A stretch of 64,000 bases of DNA from Lutibacter sp. Hel_I_33_5 (lineage in GTDB: Bacteria; Bacteroidota; Bacteroidia; Flavobacteriales; Flavobacteriaceae): assembly GCF_007827455.1 (NCBI RefSeq), contig NZ_VISM01000001.1:682001-746000 (forward strand), read 5' to 3'. A program made the position numbers and the translations under genes. Below the pieces are notes generated by a model. It saw only the letters and a program-made list of their open reading frames with translations. It searched no databases and was not told the origin of the DNA. Below are positions 45,361-53,388 of this stretch, piece by piece; positions within the stretch are counted from its first letter, which is position 1; every line of letters begins with the position of its first letter.

Positions 45361-45410
45361 TGTCAATATGACATTTTATATTATTATTTCTAAAAAAGAA
45401 ATAATAATAT
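45361..45410 (-). promoter_or_regulatory. two palindromes in the lon 5' leader
   Basis: TGTCAATATGACA (45361-45373) is a perfect palindrome around ATA. Next to it, ATATTATTATTTC and GAAATAATAATAT form a perfect 13-base stem with a seven-base loop (45378-45410). Both lie between the lon promoter box (45455-45462) and the ATG at 45348. They may be operators or a temperature-sensitive RNA hairpin. Confidence 0.55.
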
Positions 45411-45454
45411 TTATTTTTAAAATTCTAATTATCAGTTATATACTATTAAATAAC

Positions 45455-45462
45455 CAAATCTA
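45455..45462 (-). promoter_or_regulatory. -7 promoter box TAGATTTG upstream of lon
   Basis: An exact TAnnTTTG match on the minus strand lies 106 bases before the lon ATG. It predicts a leader of about 100 bases that contains both palindromes. Confidence 0.5.
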
Positions 45463-45579
45463 TATATACTTTAATTTCAATTGTTATGCCAATTAAGTAA
45501 AATCACAATAAGTATTTATTTTTTAAAAAATCTCCTATTAAAAAAACAGGAGTCCCCTAAAAAATTTCACAAAGTATTG

Positions 45580-45587
45580 TAATTTTG
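45580..45587 (+). promoter_or_regulatory. -7 promoter box TAATTTTG for the beta-helix gene
   Basis: An exact TAnnTTTG match lies 43 bases before the ATG at 45631. Confidence 0.5.
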
Positions 45588-45630
45588 TAGTATATTATAA
45601 GACTATTTACAATAACAAATTACTTTTATC

Positions 45631-47034
45631 ATGATTAAAAAAATATCAATATCAATATTTTTCTCTTTATTATTTATTAGTGTTTCGACTGCACAATTAC
45701 TAGAAGTTGGTGATCCCGGTGTAACTTTTGATCAAACAAAATTAGATACAAATTGGCCACAAATGGATCGTTGGTCTAAAGCTGGTGTAGAAGGTGGAAT
45801 TCCATTTATAAGTTCTTTAGAAAAAGGTGCAACTGTAACAGAATTTACTAGTGCTGGTATCCAAGCAGCCATAGAAAGTTGTCCAGTAGGAAAGTATGTT
45901 TATTTACCTAATGGAACATATAATATAACTACTAGGGTAAATATGCGAACTGGTAAAAGTTTAGTTGGTGAAAGTAAAGAAGGTGTTATATGTACTATTA
46001 ACATGTCTGGCGACAAAGGATTTGATTTTTGGAATCGTCAAAACACTGGTATATCTAATATGACCGTTATTGGTGGGTGGGGTGAGCCAAAATATAAATG
46101 GATGCAAAATGCAGATAACGATGTTAATAATCAATTACCAACAAATGATAATCATTCTATAGTAATACAAGGAGGTTCTAAAAATTGTTGGATTGACAAT
46201 GTAGATATCATTAATAGCGCAAAGCACCCTTTAGTTATTAAGGCAAGTCATGTAACAATTCGTGGATGTAATATTAAAGGTGTACATAATAAAGGTGGAG
46301 GTTGGAATGGTTACTTTCATATAGGCGGTTCAGACAATCTTATTTATAATAATTCTGTAACTCAATTAAGGCATATATCAAGTCAAGAACCAGATACTAA
46401 ATACAACGTAATTTATAAAAATAATTTTAATCAAGAATTTAGTTTTCATAAAGACGACGGAGGTGATAACCTAATAGAACAAAACAATATTACGTTACCT
46501 GCAGATATGCCTAATAGTTCACCTAATTATTATGCAATTATGGGACCGTGGTCTACTCAACATCCTATTTCTAGGAAACCAAACTTTGTTTATAAAAATA
46601 CGTGTAAAGAATTAAATCATAATGGTGCGACACCTTGGTCTGATGATTCTAAAATTTATAATGGTCCTTTTGAACAGAGTCCTAGTAATCCATATACAAA
46701 TTTTAAAGACATGGGAACTAATATGGTACCAAAAGGTGGTACTCTATACCCAGTTAAAAATACAACAGCATCAATAAATGATGTTACTTTTGATAAAATT
46801 AGTGTCTATCCTACGATAGTTGATAAAGAAATTACGATTGATTTTAAGTCAACCATAGAAAAAAGAAAGATTTCGTTATTAAATATTAACGGACAACTTA
46901 TTTTAAATAAAAATGTTGAGAATTCTCAAAAAGTAACTATAGATTTAAAAAACCACTCTTTATCTAAGGGTATCTATTTTCTAAGAATCAGCAATCAGAA
47001 TTCTGTAAAAACTTTTAAACTAATTAAGAGATAA
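45631..47034 (+). CDS. secreted right-handed beta-helix protein with T9SS type A sorting domain
   Basis: The 467-residue protein has a signal peptide, a pectate-lyase-like N-cap (FTSAGIQAAIESCPVGKYVYLPNGTYNIT), and parallel beta-helix coils (SNMTVIGGW, CWIDNVDIINSAKHPLVI, HVTIRGCNIKGVHNKGG, NLIYNNSVTQL). It ends in a type IX secretion sorting domain (ISVYPTIVDKEITID ... KGIYFLRISNQNS ... FKLIKR). Such proteins are exported across the outer membrane and often cleave acidic polysaccharides. No polysaccharide utilisation genes are adjacent, so lyase activity is only suspected. A terminator follows. Confidence 0.88.
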   Translation: MIKKISISIFFSLLFISVSTAQLLEVGDPGVTFDQTKLDTNWPQMDRWSKAGVEGGIPFISSLEKGATVTEFTSAGIQAAIESCPVGKYVYLPNGTYNITTRVNMRTGKSLVGESKEGVICTINMSGDKGFDFWNRQNTGISNMTVIGGWGEPKYKWMQNADNDVNNQLPTNDNHSIVIQGGSKNCWIDNVDIINSAKHPLVIKASHVTIRGCNIKGVHNKGGGWNGYFHIGGSDNLIYNNSVTQLRHISSQEPDTKYNVIYKNNFNQEFSFHKDDGGDNLIEQNNITLPADMPNSSPNYYAIMGPWSTQHPISRKPNFVYKNTCKELNHNGATPWSDDSKIYNGPFEQSPSNPYTNFKDMGTNMVPKGGTLYPVKNTTASINDVTFDKISVYPTIVDKEITIDFKSTIEKRKISLLNINGQLILNKNVENSQKVTIDLKNHSLSKGIYFLRISNQNSVKTFKLIKR

Positions 47035-47058
47035 TTTTTCTTATAAATAAATCACACA

Positions 47059-47090
47059 AAACAGTAACTTAATCGGTTACTGTTTTTTTT
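47059..47090 (+). terminator. terminator after the beta-helix gene
   Basis: ACAGTAAC and GTTACTGT form an eight-base stem with a seven-base loop, followed by eight T, 26 bases after the stop. Confidence 0.8.
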
Positions 47091-47190
47091 TACCTAATTT
47101 TAAATTGTTTACTTTTAAAAAACCTACATTTATTCCAATCAAACTGTCACAAATTAAAAAGTGAATGGTCATTAGTACAGAAACGTTTCA

Positions 47191-47757
47191 TTGGAAGCTT
47201 ACAATCAACATACCAACCAACTATTAGAACGCTGCAAAAACGGAGATCAGAATGCTCAAATGCAGTTATACAAAGACTATTATAAGGCTATGTATAATAC
47301 TGCACACAGAATTTTGAGAGATGAATTTGAAGCTGAAGATATTATGCAAGAATCGTTCTTAACAGCTTTCACAAAGTTGAATACTTTTAAAGGAGAAGTG
47401 GCTTTTGGAGCATGGTTAAAAAGAATTGTAATCAATAAAAGTTTGACACAATTAAAAAAGAATAATAAATACAATGAAATAAAACTAGAAGTGATTCCGA
47501 ATCGAGAAATTGAAGAAGAATCCATTAACTATAGTCTTTTAAATGTTAGCCAAGTTCAAGAAAAAATGAACAGTTTAAAGGACAATTATAGAATGGTTTT
47601 AAATTTAAATTTAATTGAAGGGTTTGATTATGAAGAAATTGCCCAAATATTAAATTATACCAATGAAAATGTGAGAACCACAATTTCTAGAGCCAAGAAA
47701 AAATTAAAGCAATTAATAATTGCAGAAACTAATAAAACACAAGTATATGGAAGATAA
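47191..47757 (+). CDS. ECF-type RNA polymerase sigma factor
   Basis: This 188-residue sigma-70 family protein of the ECF type has region 2 (YKDYYKAMYNTAHRIL, EAEDIMQESFLTAFTKL) near 25-75 and region 4 (MNSLKDNYRMVLNLNLIEGFDYEEIAQIL, NVRTTISRAKKKLKQ) near 115-180. It starts at TTG. The downstream gene overlaps by 11 bases and encodes a membrane-anchored protein that is probably its anti-sigma factor, so it likely responds to an envelope signal. It heads a four-gene operon with two surface proteins. Confidence 0.92.
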   Translation: MEAYNQHTNQLLERCKNGDQNAQMQLYKDYYKAMYNTAHRILRDEFEAEDIMQESFLTAFTKLNTFKGEVAFGAWLKRIVINKSLTQLKKNNKYNEIKLEVIPNREIEEESINYSLLNVSQVQEKMNSLKDNYRMVLNLNLIEGFDYEEIAQILNYTNENVRTTISRAKKKLKQLIIAETNKTQVYGR

Positions 47758-48277
47758 ATTACATCAATTTTTTTCTGATAATAACTTTGACAATAATGAA
47801 CCTCATTCTGGTCATTTAGATAGATTCCAAAGAAAATTACAACAACAAAACAATCCTCAAAAGAAAACTTCTTGGAAATGGTTAAGTGTTGCTGCGTCTG
47901 TAGTATTGCTAATCGGATTTTGGTTGGGTAACAATAATCAACAAAAAGATAGTTTAGACTTGGCAGATGTTTCTCCAAAAATGGAGGAAGTACAAACTTA
48001 CTTTGTTTCAACACTTCATCAAGAATTAAAAGAAGTAGAGAAATTTAGAAGTTTGGAAACCGAAGAAATTATTGAACATGCATTAGAAAGATTAGAAGAT
48101 TTAGAAGATGATTACAACGCTTTTACTAAAGAATTAAAAAACACAGAAAATCAAAAAGAAATTATTTATGCAATGATAAATAACTATCAACAACGTTTAG
48201 AAATCTTAGAAGAAGTTTTAAAACAAATAGAGTTAATAAAAAATACAAAATTAGAATACAATGAAGAATATATATAA
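47747..48277 (+). CDS. probable anti-sigma factor with one membrane helix
   Basis: This 176-residue protein starts MEDKLHQFFSDNNFDN inside the end of the sigma gene. It has a cytoplasmic N-terminal part of about 40 residues, one membrane helix (WLSVAASVVLLIGFWLG, about 44-60) and a long charged helical C-terminal part that would lie in the periplasm. Size, topology and overlap with an ECF sigma gene are those of anti-sigma factors, although no zinc-binding HxxxCxxC motif is present. Its end overlaps the next gene by 17 bases, so all are coupled. Confidence 0.82.
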   Translation: MEDKLHQFFSDNNFDNNEPHSGHLDRFQRKLQQQNNPQKKTSWKWLSVAASVVLLIGFWLGNNNQQKDSLDLADVSPKMEEVQTYFVSTLHQELKEVEKFRSLETEEIIEHALERLEDLEDDYNAFTKELKNTENQKEIIYAMINNYQQRLEILEEVLKQIELIKNTKLEYNEEYI

Positions 48278-49346
48278 AACTTTTCTATTCGCTTTATTAA
48301 TACCAGCAATTAGTTTTGGTTTTAATATTGATAAAAAGAAACAAGAAAAAAGCAAAACAATAAAGAAAGAATATTCAGTAAATAGTGATGCTACTGTTCT
48401 TATAGACAACAAATACGGTAATATTAATGTTACTACATGGAACAAAAATAAAGTAGAAATTGAAGTAAAAATTACCGTTAAAGGGTATGATTTAGATCGT
48501 GTTGAAGAAAAATTAGAAAGTATAGATGTAAACTTTAATGCAAGTGCTAGTTTAGTTGAAGCCAAAACTATTATTGAAGGCAAAAGAAATAATTGGAGTT
48601 GGTGGGGTAAAAGTAAAAATATTAGTTATAAGATAAATTATACTATAAAAATGCCCGAAAGCAATAATGTAGATTTAGATAACGATTATGGTAATATCTA
48701 TTTAGATAAATTGTCAGGAAAAGGATATATCAACTGTGATTATGGTAAAATTGAAATAGGCGAATTAAGAAATGATGTAAATAAAATCAATTTAGATTAC
48801 TGTTCTAGATCTACGATCTCTTATATGAAAAACGGAAATGTTAATATCGATTATTCTAAATTAACAATTGATGAATCTGGTGATGTGAAGTTAAACACAG
48901 ATTATTCAACTACAGAATTTGGAAAGGTAAATAATATCAATTTCAATGCCGATTATGGTAATGTTTCTATAGATGAAGTTAATACTGTTAAAGGAAATAG
49001 TGATTATACTAGTATGCGCTTTGGAACACTAAGCAAAAGTTTAGTTGTTGATACTGACTACGGAAGTATTAAAATTAAAAAATTAAAGAAAGGTTTTGAA
49101 AAAATTGATATTTCAAGTCAATATGCAGGAGTAACTATTGGGTTAGAACCTGGTAATAGCTTCAATTTTATCATAGACTTACAATACGCTGGTCTTAGTA
49201 GTGATGGTAATTTTGATTTCTATAAAAAGATTGTAAAATCTTCTAAAAAATATTATGAAGGTACTTATGGAAAAGGTAAATCAAATTCAACTATAAGAAT
49301 AAACTCACAATATGGCGGAGTTAGTATCAAAGAAAAATATCAATAA
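48261..49346 (+). CDS. exported DUF4097-like repeat protein (beta-solenoid)
   Basis: The 361-residue protein has a signal peptide (MKNIYKTFLFALLIPAISFG) and then about eleven imperfect units of some 18-20 residues, each centred on D/Q-Y-x-x-[hydrophobic]. Examples are DYGNIYL, DYGKIEI, DYSKLTI, DYGNVSI, DYGSIKI, QYAGVTI and QYGGVSI. This predicts a long beta-solenoid like the DUF4097/adhesin group. It is probably periplasmic or surface-anchored. Its place in the sigma/anti-sigma operon suggests it is a target or sensor component of that circuit; this is an inference. Confidence 0.8.
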   Translation: MKNIYKTFLFALLIPAISFGFNIDKKKQEKSKTIKKEYSVNSDATVLIDNKYGNINVTTWNKNKVEIEVKITVKGYDLDRVEEKLESIDVNFNASASLVEAKTIIEGKRNNWSWWGKSKNISYKINYTIKMPESNNVDLDNDYGNIYLDKLSGKGYINCDYGKIEIGELRNDVNKINLDYCSRSTISYMKNGNVNIDYSKLTIDESGDVKLNTDYSTTEFGKVNNINFNADYGNVSIDEVNTVKGNSDYTSMRFGTLSKSLVVDTDYGSIKIKKLKKGFEKIDISSQYAGVTIGLEPGNSFNFIIDLQYAGLSSDGNFDFYKKIVKSSKKYYEGTYGKGKSNSTIRINSQYGGVSIKEKYQ

Positions 49347-49365
49347 AAACAAAAATAATACGATC

Positions 49366-50091
49366 ATGAAAAAACTAATCATAACAAGCTTACTTTTAAC
49401 ACTTTGCTTTAATGTAACTGCACAAAGTTGGTGGAATAGCGAAAAGGTTCGAGGAAATGGAAATGTAGTAACTAAAAATAGAACAACTTCAGATTATGAA
49501 GGTGTAAGTGTAGGTGGATCTTTTGATGTAATTTTAGTGAAAGGTAAAGAAGGAAAAATAACCATTAAAGGAGAAGAAAATATTATTCCTTATATCATAA
49601 CTGAAGTTAGAAACGGAACTTTAAAAATTAAATACGAGAAAAACGTTAATGTTAGAACTACAAGAAAATTAACAGTTACAGTACCTTATAAAGATATTGA
49701 TAAAGTTTCACTTGGAGGTTCTGGTAATATTTCAAACGAAGGAGTTATTAAAGGAGAAGATGTTTCTTTTAGCTTAGGAGGATCTGGAGACATTAGAGTT
49801 AATGTAGATGCTAATCATGTAAAATCATCGATTGGTGGTTCTGGAAACATTAAATTAAGCGGAAAAACTGACTCTTTTAAATGTTCTATTGCTGGTTCTG
49901 GCAGCATTAAAGCCTATGAATTAGATGCTAATTCTTTAAAAGCGAGTATCGCTGGTTCGGGTAGTATTAGAACATCTGTAAAAAATAAAATTAAAGCTAG
50001 CGTTGTAGGTTCTGGAAGTATTTATTACAAAGGAAATCCTAAAATTGATAGCAAATCTGTAGGTTCTGGAGATGTAATTAGTAGAAACTAA
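49366..50091 (+). CDS. exported DUF2807 (head GIN domain) protein
   Basis: The 241-residue protein starts MKKLIITSLLLTLCFNVTAQ (signal peptide), preferred over an 18-codon extension that lacks one. The DUF2807 domain begins SDYEGVSVGGSFDVIL and has a ladder of repeated turns: GGSGNI, GGSGDI, GGSGNI, AGSGSI, AGSGSI, VGSGSI and VGSGDV, about 18-20 residues apart. This is a right-handed beta-solenoid common on Bacteroidetes surfaces, of unknown ligand. It lies 19 bases after the DYG-repeat gene and closes the sigma-factor operon before a strong terminator. Confidence 0.9.
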   Translation: MKKLIITSLLLTLCFNVTAQSWWNSEKVRGNGNVVTKNRTTSDYEGVSVGGSFDVILVKGKEGKITIKGEENIIPYIITEVRNGTLKIKYEKNVNVRTTRKLTVTVPYKDIDKVSLGGSGNISNEGVIKGEDVSFSLGGSGDIRVNVDANHVKSSIGGSGNIKLSGKTDSFKCSIAGSGSIKAYELDANSLKASIAGSGSIRTSVKNKIKASVVGSGSIYYKGNPKIDSKSVGSGDVISRN

Positions 50092-50125
50092 AAATTCCAT
50101 CTAAACCTTCCAAAAAGGAAGACTT

Positions 50126-50162
50126 AAAAAGCCGTAAAATGAATATCATTTTACGGCTTTTT
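50126..50162. terminator. strong bidirectional terminator
   Basis: AAAAAGCCGTAAAATGA and its exact reverse complement form a 17-base stem with a three-base loop, A/T-tracted on both sides. It separates the sigma-factor operon from the convergent GlmU-like gene. Confidence 0.9.
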
Positions 50163-50179
50163 AACTTTTGAACTAACTA

Positions 50180-51355
50180 TTAATAGTTTCGATATTGTTG
50201 CGTTAGTTCAAAAACGTGCTCTAATATTTGTTTGTCTTTTTCGTCAAAATCAATACTTCTTCTTTTCATCACTACAGTTGCAACTTCAAATACTTTTTTT
50301 AATTGATAATTAGTAAATCCTGCTGCTCCACCCCAACTAAATGATGGAATAAAATTTCTTGGAAAACCACTTCCGTAAATATTTGCAGAAACTCCAACTA
50401 CCGTTCCAGTATTAAACATAGTATTAATTCCGCATTTAGAATGATCTCCCATCATTAACCCACAAAATTGCAGTCCTGTTTTAGTAAATCTACCACTTTC
50501 ATAATTCCATAATTTTACTTCTGCATAGTTATTCTTTAAGTTAGAATTGTTAGAATCCGCACCTATATTACACCATTCTCCTAAAACAGAATTTCCTAAA
50601 TAACCATCATGTCCTTTACTTGAATACCCAAATAAAACCGAATTACCAATCTCTCCTCCTACTTTACAAAAAGGGCCTAATGTAGTTCCTTTATATATTT
50701 TTGCTCCCATCTTCACCACTGCATTATCACACATCGCGAAAGGACCTCTAATAGAAGAATTTTCCATAATTAATGTGTCTTTTCCAATATAAATAGGTCC
50801 TTCAGATGCATTTAAATTCGCAAAAATAATTTCTGCTCCTTCTTCTATAAAAATATTCTCTTTGTGCAAGGTTTTTGTTCCTTCAGGAATTGGTTGAGAC
50901 TTTCGTCCTTCGGTTAATAAATCAAAGTCTTGTTGAATAGCTTTTTCATTTAAAGAAAAAATATCCCAGGTATTTTTAACTTGTAGAATTTCTTCATCAA
51001 ATTCAATGTGCTCATATTCATCAAAATTCACTTCTTCCTGAGCATCCGTAGTAAAAAAAGCAATAACATCATCACCTTTAAAAATAGCTTGATTTTTAGA
51101 TAAACTTTTCACTAGGTCAAACATTTTTTTTGTTGGTAAAAAAGAAGCGTTAATTAAAACGTTTTCTTCCATTTCTACCATCGGATATTTTTCTTCTAAA
51201 TATTCTTCCGTAATAGTTGTTGTGGTTTGTCCAAGATATTTCTCCCATTTCTCTCTAATGGTTAAAATACCAATTCTAATATCTGCAACTGGTCTGGTAT
51301 AAGTAAAGGGTAAAAGCGAATTTCTTACGTCGCCATCAAACAAAATATAATTCAT
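50180..51355 (-). CDS. GlmU-like sugar-phosphate nucleotidyltransferase family protein
   Basis: This 391-residue protein has a divergent N-terminal domain (NYILFDGDVRNSLLPFTYTRPVADIRIG) followed by left-handed beta-helix hexapeptide repeats (IYIGKDTLIMENSSIRGPF, VVKMGAKIYKGTTLGPF, GEWCNIGADSNNSNLKNNY). This family, widespread in Bacteroidetes, resembles GlmU, but the N-terminal G-x-G-T-R-M nucleotide loop of true pyrophosphorylases is not visible. It may be an acyl- or acetyltransferase-like variant. A promoter box lies 21 bases upstream; the gene is monocistronic. Confidence 0.85.
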   Translation of the reverse strand: MNYILFDGDVRNSLLPFTYTRPVADIRIGILTIREKWEKYLGQTTTTITEEYLEEKYPMVEMEENVLINASFLPTKKMFDLVKSLSKNQAIFKGDDVIAFFTTDAQEEVNFDEYEHIEFDEEILQVKNTWDIFSLNEKAIQQDFDLLTEGRKSQPIPEGTKTLHKENIFIEEGAEIIFANLNASEGPIYIGKDTLIMENSSIRGPFAMCDNAVVKMGAKIYKGTTLGPFCKVGGEIGNSVLFGYSSKGHDGYLGNSVLGEWCNIGADSNNSNLKNNYAEVKLWNYESGRFTKTGLQFCGLMMGDHSKCGINTMFNTGTVVGVSANIYGSGFPRNFIPSFSWGGAAGFTNYQLKKVFEVATVVMKRRSIDFDEKDKQILEHVFELTQQYRNY

Positions 51356-51376
51356 ATTTATTTTTTTCTGCTACAA

Positions 51377-51384
51377 CAAAAATA
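51377..51384 (-). promoter_or_regulatory. -7 promoter box TATTTTTG for the GlmU-like gene
   Basis: An exact TAnnTTTG match on the minus strand lies 21 bases before the ATG at 51355. Confidence 0.6.
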
Positions 51385-51404
51385 CTTTAATTACTGTATA
51401 AAAA

Positions 51405-51432
51405 AAACCGATTGTTATCTAACAATCGGTTT
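51405..51432 (-). terminator. terminator of the T9SS CxxCH protein gene
   Basis: AAACCGATTGTTA and its exact reverse complement form a 13-base stem with a two-base loop, with T-rich flanks on both strands, 23 bases after the stop at 51456. Confidence 0.85.
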
Positions 51433-51455
51433 CTTATTTAATTTATTTTAAATAG

Positions 51456-52253
51456 TTATCTTTTGATAAGCTTTTTAGTACCAACTTTTCCATCAGAAGA
51501 AATCTTCATAATATATACTCCAGATGCTAAGTTTGAAATATCTAAACTATTGTCTGATGAAGAAACTTGTCTTTTTTGAACTGTTTTTCCAGTATAATCA
51601 GAAATAGTTACTAGTGCATTTTGTTCTCTATTTGACAATCGAACTTGTACTCTATCTTTTGCAGGATTTGGATACATAGAAAAATTTAATTTCTTTGCTT
51701 CTGCTATACCTAAAACACTAAAGCTTGATGATGTTGCAGTTACAACTTGGTCACCAGATGTTCCAGAACCATTCCCTGCGATTGCTGCTACATAGAACTT
51801 AATAGCTCCTTGATCTGTTGCTGGAGCTTTCCAATTAAGATTCCATGTTTTTTGAGAATTTCCAGAAGTTGTATGTGTTACATGTGTACCTGAATTAACT
51901 AATTGAGTATCTGAACCTCCAACTGTAAAAGTTCCTATTTTAGAACCATCACTTTCCTTTTCTGCTGTAATTTGAAAACCATGTCTTGAATTAGAAGAAC
52001 TTGTCATGTCTATTTGTAAACCATAAGATGTATTTAATGAATAACCTTCTGCTGGTACTTCAGTTTGTAATGTAACTGTAGCGCCAAAATCCCCTGCATT
52101 TGATGTTAAATGACATGATGTACATGTTTTATTATCATCTCCAGGTGAACTTGACCAACCTCCACCATCTCTTCCTGCTGATGCAGACATCATAATAAAT
52201 GCTGTAACCGGAATTAAAAATAAAATCGTTTTAAAAATGTAGTTTTTTTTCAT
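51456..52253 (-). CDS. secreted choice-of-anchor V-type protein with CxxCH motif and T9SS tail
   Basis: The 265-residue protein has a signal peptide and then a single CTSCH motif near residue 40, the signature for covalent haem c. A Reeler-like beta-sandwich follows (LNTSYGLQIDMTSSSNSRHGFQIT ... IKFYVAAIAGNGSGTSGD), and then a T9SS type A sorting domain (FSMYPNPAKDRVQVRL ... GVYIMKISSDG). This resembles the choice-of-anchor V group, whose role is unknown. Only one haem motif is present, with no obvious distal ligand, so electron transfer is not assured. Confidence 0.85.
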   Translation of the reverse strand: MKKNYIFKTILFLIPVTAFIMMSASAGRDGGGWSSSPGDDNKTCTSCHLTSNAGDFGATVTLQTEVPAEGYSLNTSYGLQIDMTSSSNSRHGFQITAEKESDGSKIGTFTVGGSDTQLVNSGTHVTHTTSGNSQKTWNLNWKAPATDQGAIKFYVAAIAGNGSGTSGDQVVTATSSSFSVLGIAEAKKLNFSMYPNPAKDRVQVRLSNREQNALVTISDYTGKTVQKRQVSSSDNSLDISNLASGVYIMKISSDGKVGTKKLIKR

Positions 52254-52347
52254 AAGTAGTAGTTTTTAATTATAAAATATGTTGAAAAATAAGAAAATAC
52301 CTTTCGTCAGATTCTATAAATTTAATGAATTATTTTTTAATCATCCT

Positions 52348-52355
52348 TATATTTG
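52348..52355 (+). promoter_or_regulatory. -7 promoter box TATATTTG for the small membrane-anchored protein
   Basis: An exact TAnnTTTG match ends four bases before the ATG at 52360, the same spacing as for the YkgJ gene and bshC. It rules out a longer start at 52279, which would lie upstream of the transcription start. Confidence 0.6.
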
Positions 52356-52359
52356 TGAT

Positions 52360-52740
52360 ATGAAGAAAATTTTAGCCATTATACTTACCACAATATTTAT
52401 TGTTGCTGCACTCTATTATGCATTTGTATATTATGTTCCTTACAGTGAAGGGGTTCGATCTGGTGAATTAATAAAAATTAGTAAAAAAGGTCTTTTAATA
52501 AAAACTTGGGAAGGAGAAATAAGTCAAGGAGTTTCTGGAGCACAAATTTTTAAATTTTCTATAGAAGATAAAGAAGAGATAGTAATAAAAAACATGCAGT
52601 TATTTCAAGGACGTTATGTAAAAGTTACTTATAAAGAACGATTTGGCTCTTTATTCTGGCTTGGTGATACCAATTACTTTATTACAAAAATAGAAGAAGA
52701 GCAATCACCCCATTTTAGAGGAGTTCAAAAAAATGACTAA
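52360..52740 (+). CDS. small membrane-anchored protein of unknown function
   Basis: This 126-residue protein starts MKKILAIILTTIFIVAALYY, a single uncleaved or signal-type helix. A small beta-rich periplasmic domain follows (SGELIKISKKGLLIKTWEG, VKVTYKERFGSLFWLGDTNYFIT). In database entries of this phylum such proteins are sometimes named after 6-phosphogluconate dehydrogenase, but nothing here supports that. It is divergent from the T9SS gene and followed by a 146-base gap. The promoter box four bases before the ATG suggests a leaderless message. Confidence 0.75.
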   Translation: MKKILAIILTTIFIVAALYYAFVYYVPYSEGVRSGELIKISKKGLLIKTWEGEISQGVSGAQIFKFSIEDKEEIVIKNMQLFQGRYVKVTYKERFGSLFWLGDTNYFITKIEEEQSPHFRGVQKND

Positions 52741-52886
52741 AACACATGAAAGTGTTGAATTAAAGTTATACTTATATGTTGACTTTCATAAAAAAAGTCT
52801 AACATGATTGACTTTTGTTATAAATATTTAAAACAAGTTACTTAACATATTCGTTTTAGGAAATTTGAATCTAATCATATAAAAAA

Positions 52887-53342
52887 ATGAAAAAAATAAT
52901 TTTTGCAACAATATTCCTGGTTTTCAACTCTATAAATGTTGTAGCCCAAGAAAAATGTATGGAGTCAAACAAGCTTAAAAAGTTAGATGCTTCATGGGAA
53001 AAAGCACAATTAGAATTGGATTATGATTTTATTAGTAAGTTATTAGCTGAAGACTACATCTGGGTTCATAATCATGCTAATACAATTGATGATAAGTCTG
53101 CTGTTTTAGAAAGGGTTAAAAGACATGTAAAAAATAATAATCGTAACACCAAATCTAGAACCTCTAAAAATGTAAATGTGATAATTTATGGTTCAACTGG
53201 AGTCGTTAACGGCTACACAATTATTGATAGAGGACCAAAACCGATCACATATAGTTTTATGAGAACGTATACAGAAAAAGACGGAAAATGCTATTTAATT
53301 GCTAACCATACAATGGCAATTCCTGATAAAAATAAACATTAA
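52887..53342 (+). CDS. exported NTF2-like (DUF4440) protein
   Basis: This 151-residue protein has a signal peptide (MKKIIFATIFLVFNSINVVAQ) and a DUF4440/SnoaL-like NTF2 fold: LKKLDASWEKAQLELDYDFISKLLAEDYIWVHNHA, then VNVIIYGSTGVVNGYTII and ITYSFMRTYTEKDGKCYLIANH. Members bind small ligands or act as lyases or isomerases; no active site can be assigned. It seems monocistronic and converges on carB, with a terminator hairpin starting at its stop codon. Confidence 0.85.
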   Translation: MKKIIFATIFLVFNSINVVAQEKCMESNKLKKLDASWEKAQLELDYDFISKLLAEDYIWVHNHANTIDDKSAVLERVKRHVKNNNRNTKSRTSKNVNVIIYGSTGVVNGYTIIDRGPKPITYSFMRTYTEKDGKCYLIANHTMAIPDKNKH

Positions 53343-53367
53343 AAAAAGCAACCGAATTGGTCGCTTT
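53341..53367 (-). terminator. terminator of carB
   Basis: On the minus strand AAAGCGACC pairs with GGTTGCTTT (one G-U) around a five-base loop and is followed by T. It lies 22 bases after the carB stop and touches the end of the convergent NTF2-like gene. Confidence 0.65.
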
Positions 53368-53388
53368 AAAATTTGCATAAAATAAATA

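Noticed and set aside
47655..48014. Open frame of 119 codons opposite the sigma/anti-sigma junction
   Set aside because: Antisense to two overlapping genes that fit together well; no recognisable domain.
51456..52253. Calling the CTSCH protein a functional cytochrome c
   Set aside because: Only one haem-attachment motif and no visible distal ligand in a Reeler-like protein; the motif may be incidental or structural.
52360..52740. Naming this protein a 6-phosphogluconate dehydrogenase
   Set aside because: It is 126 residues with one membrane helix and has no nucleotide-binding motif.
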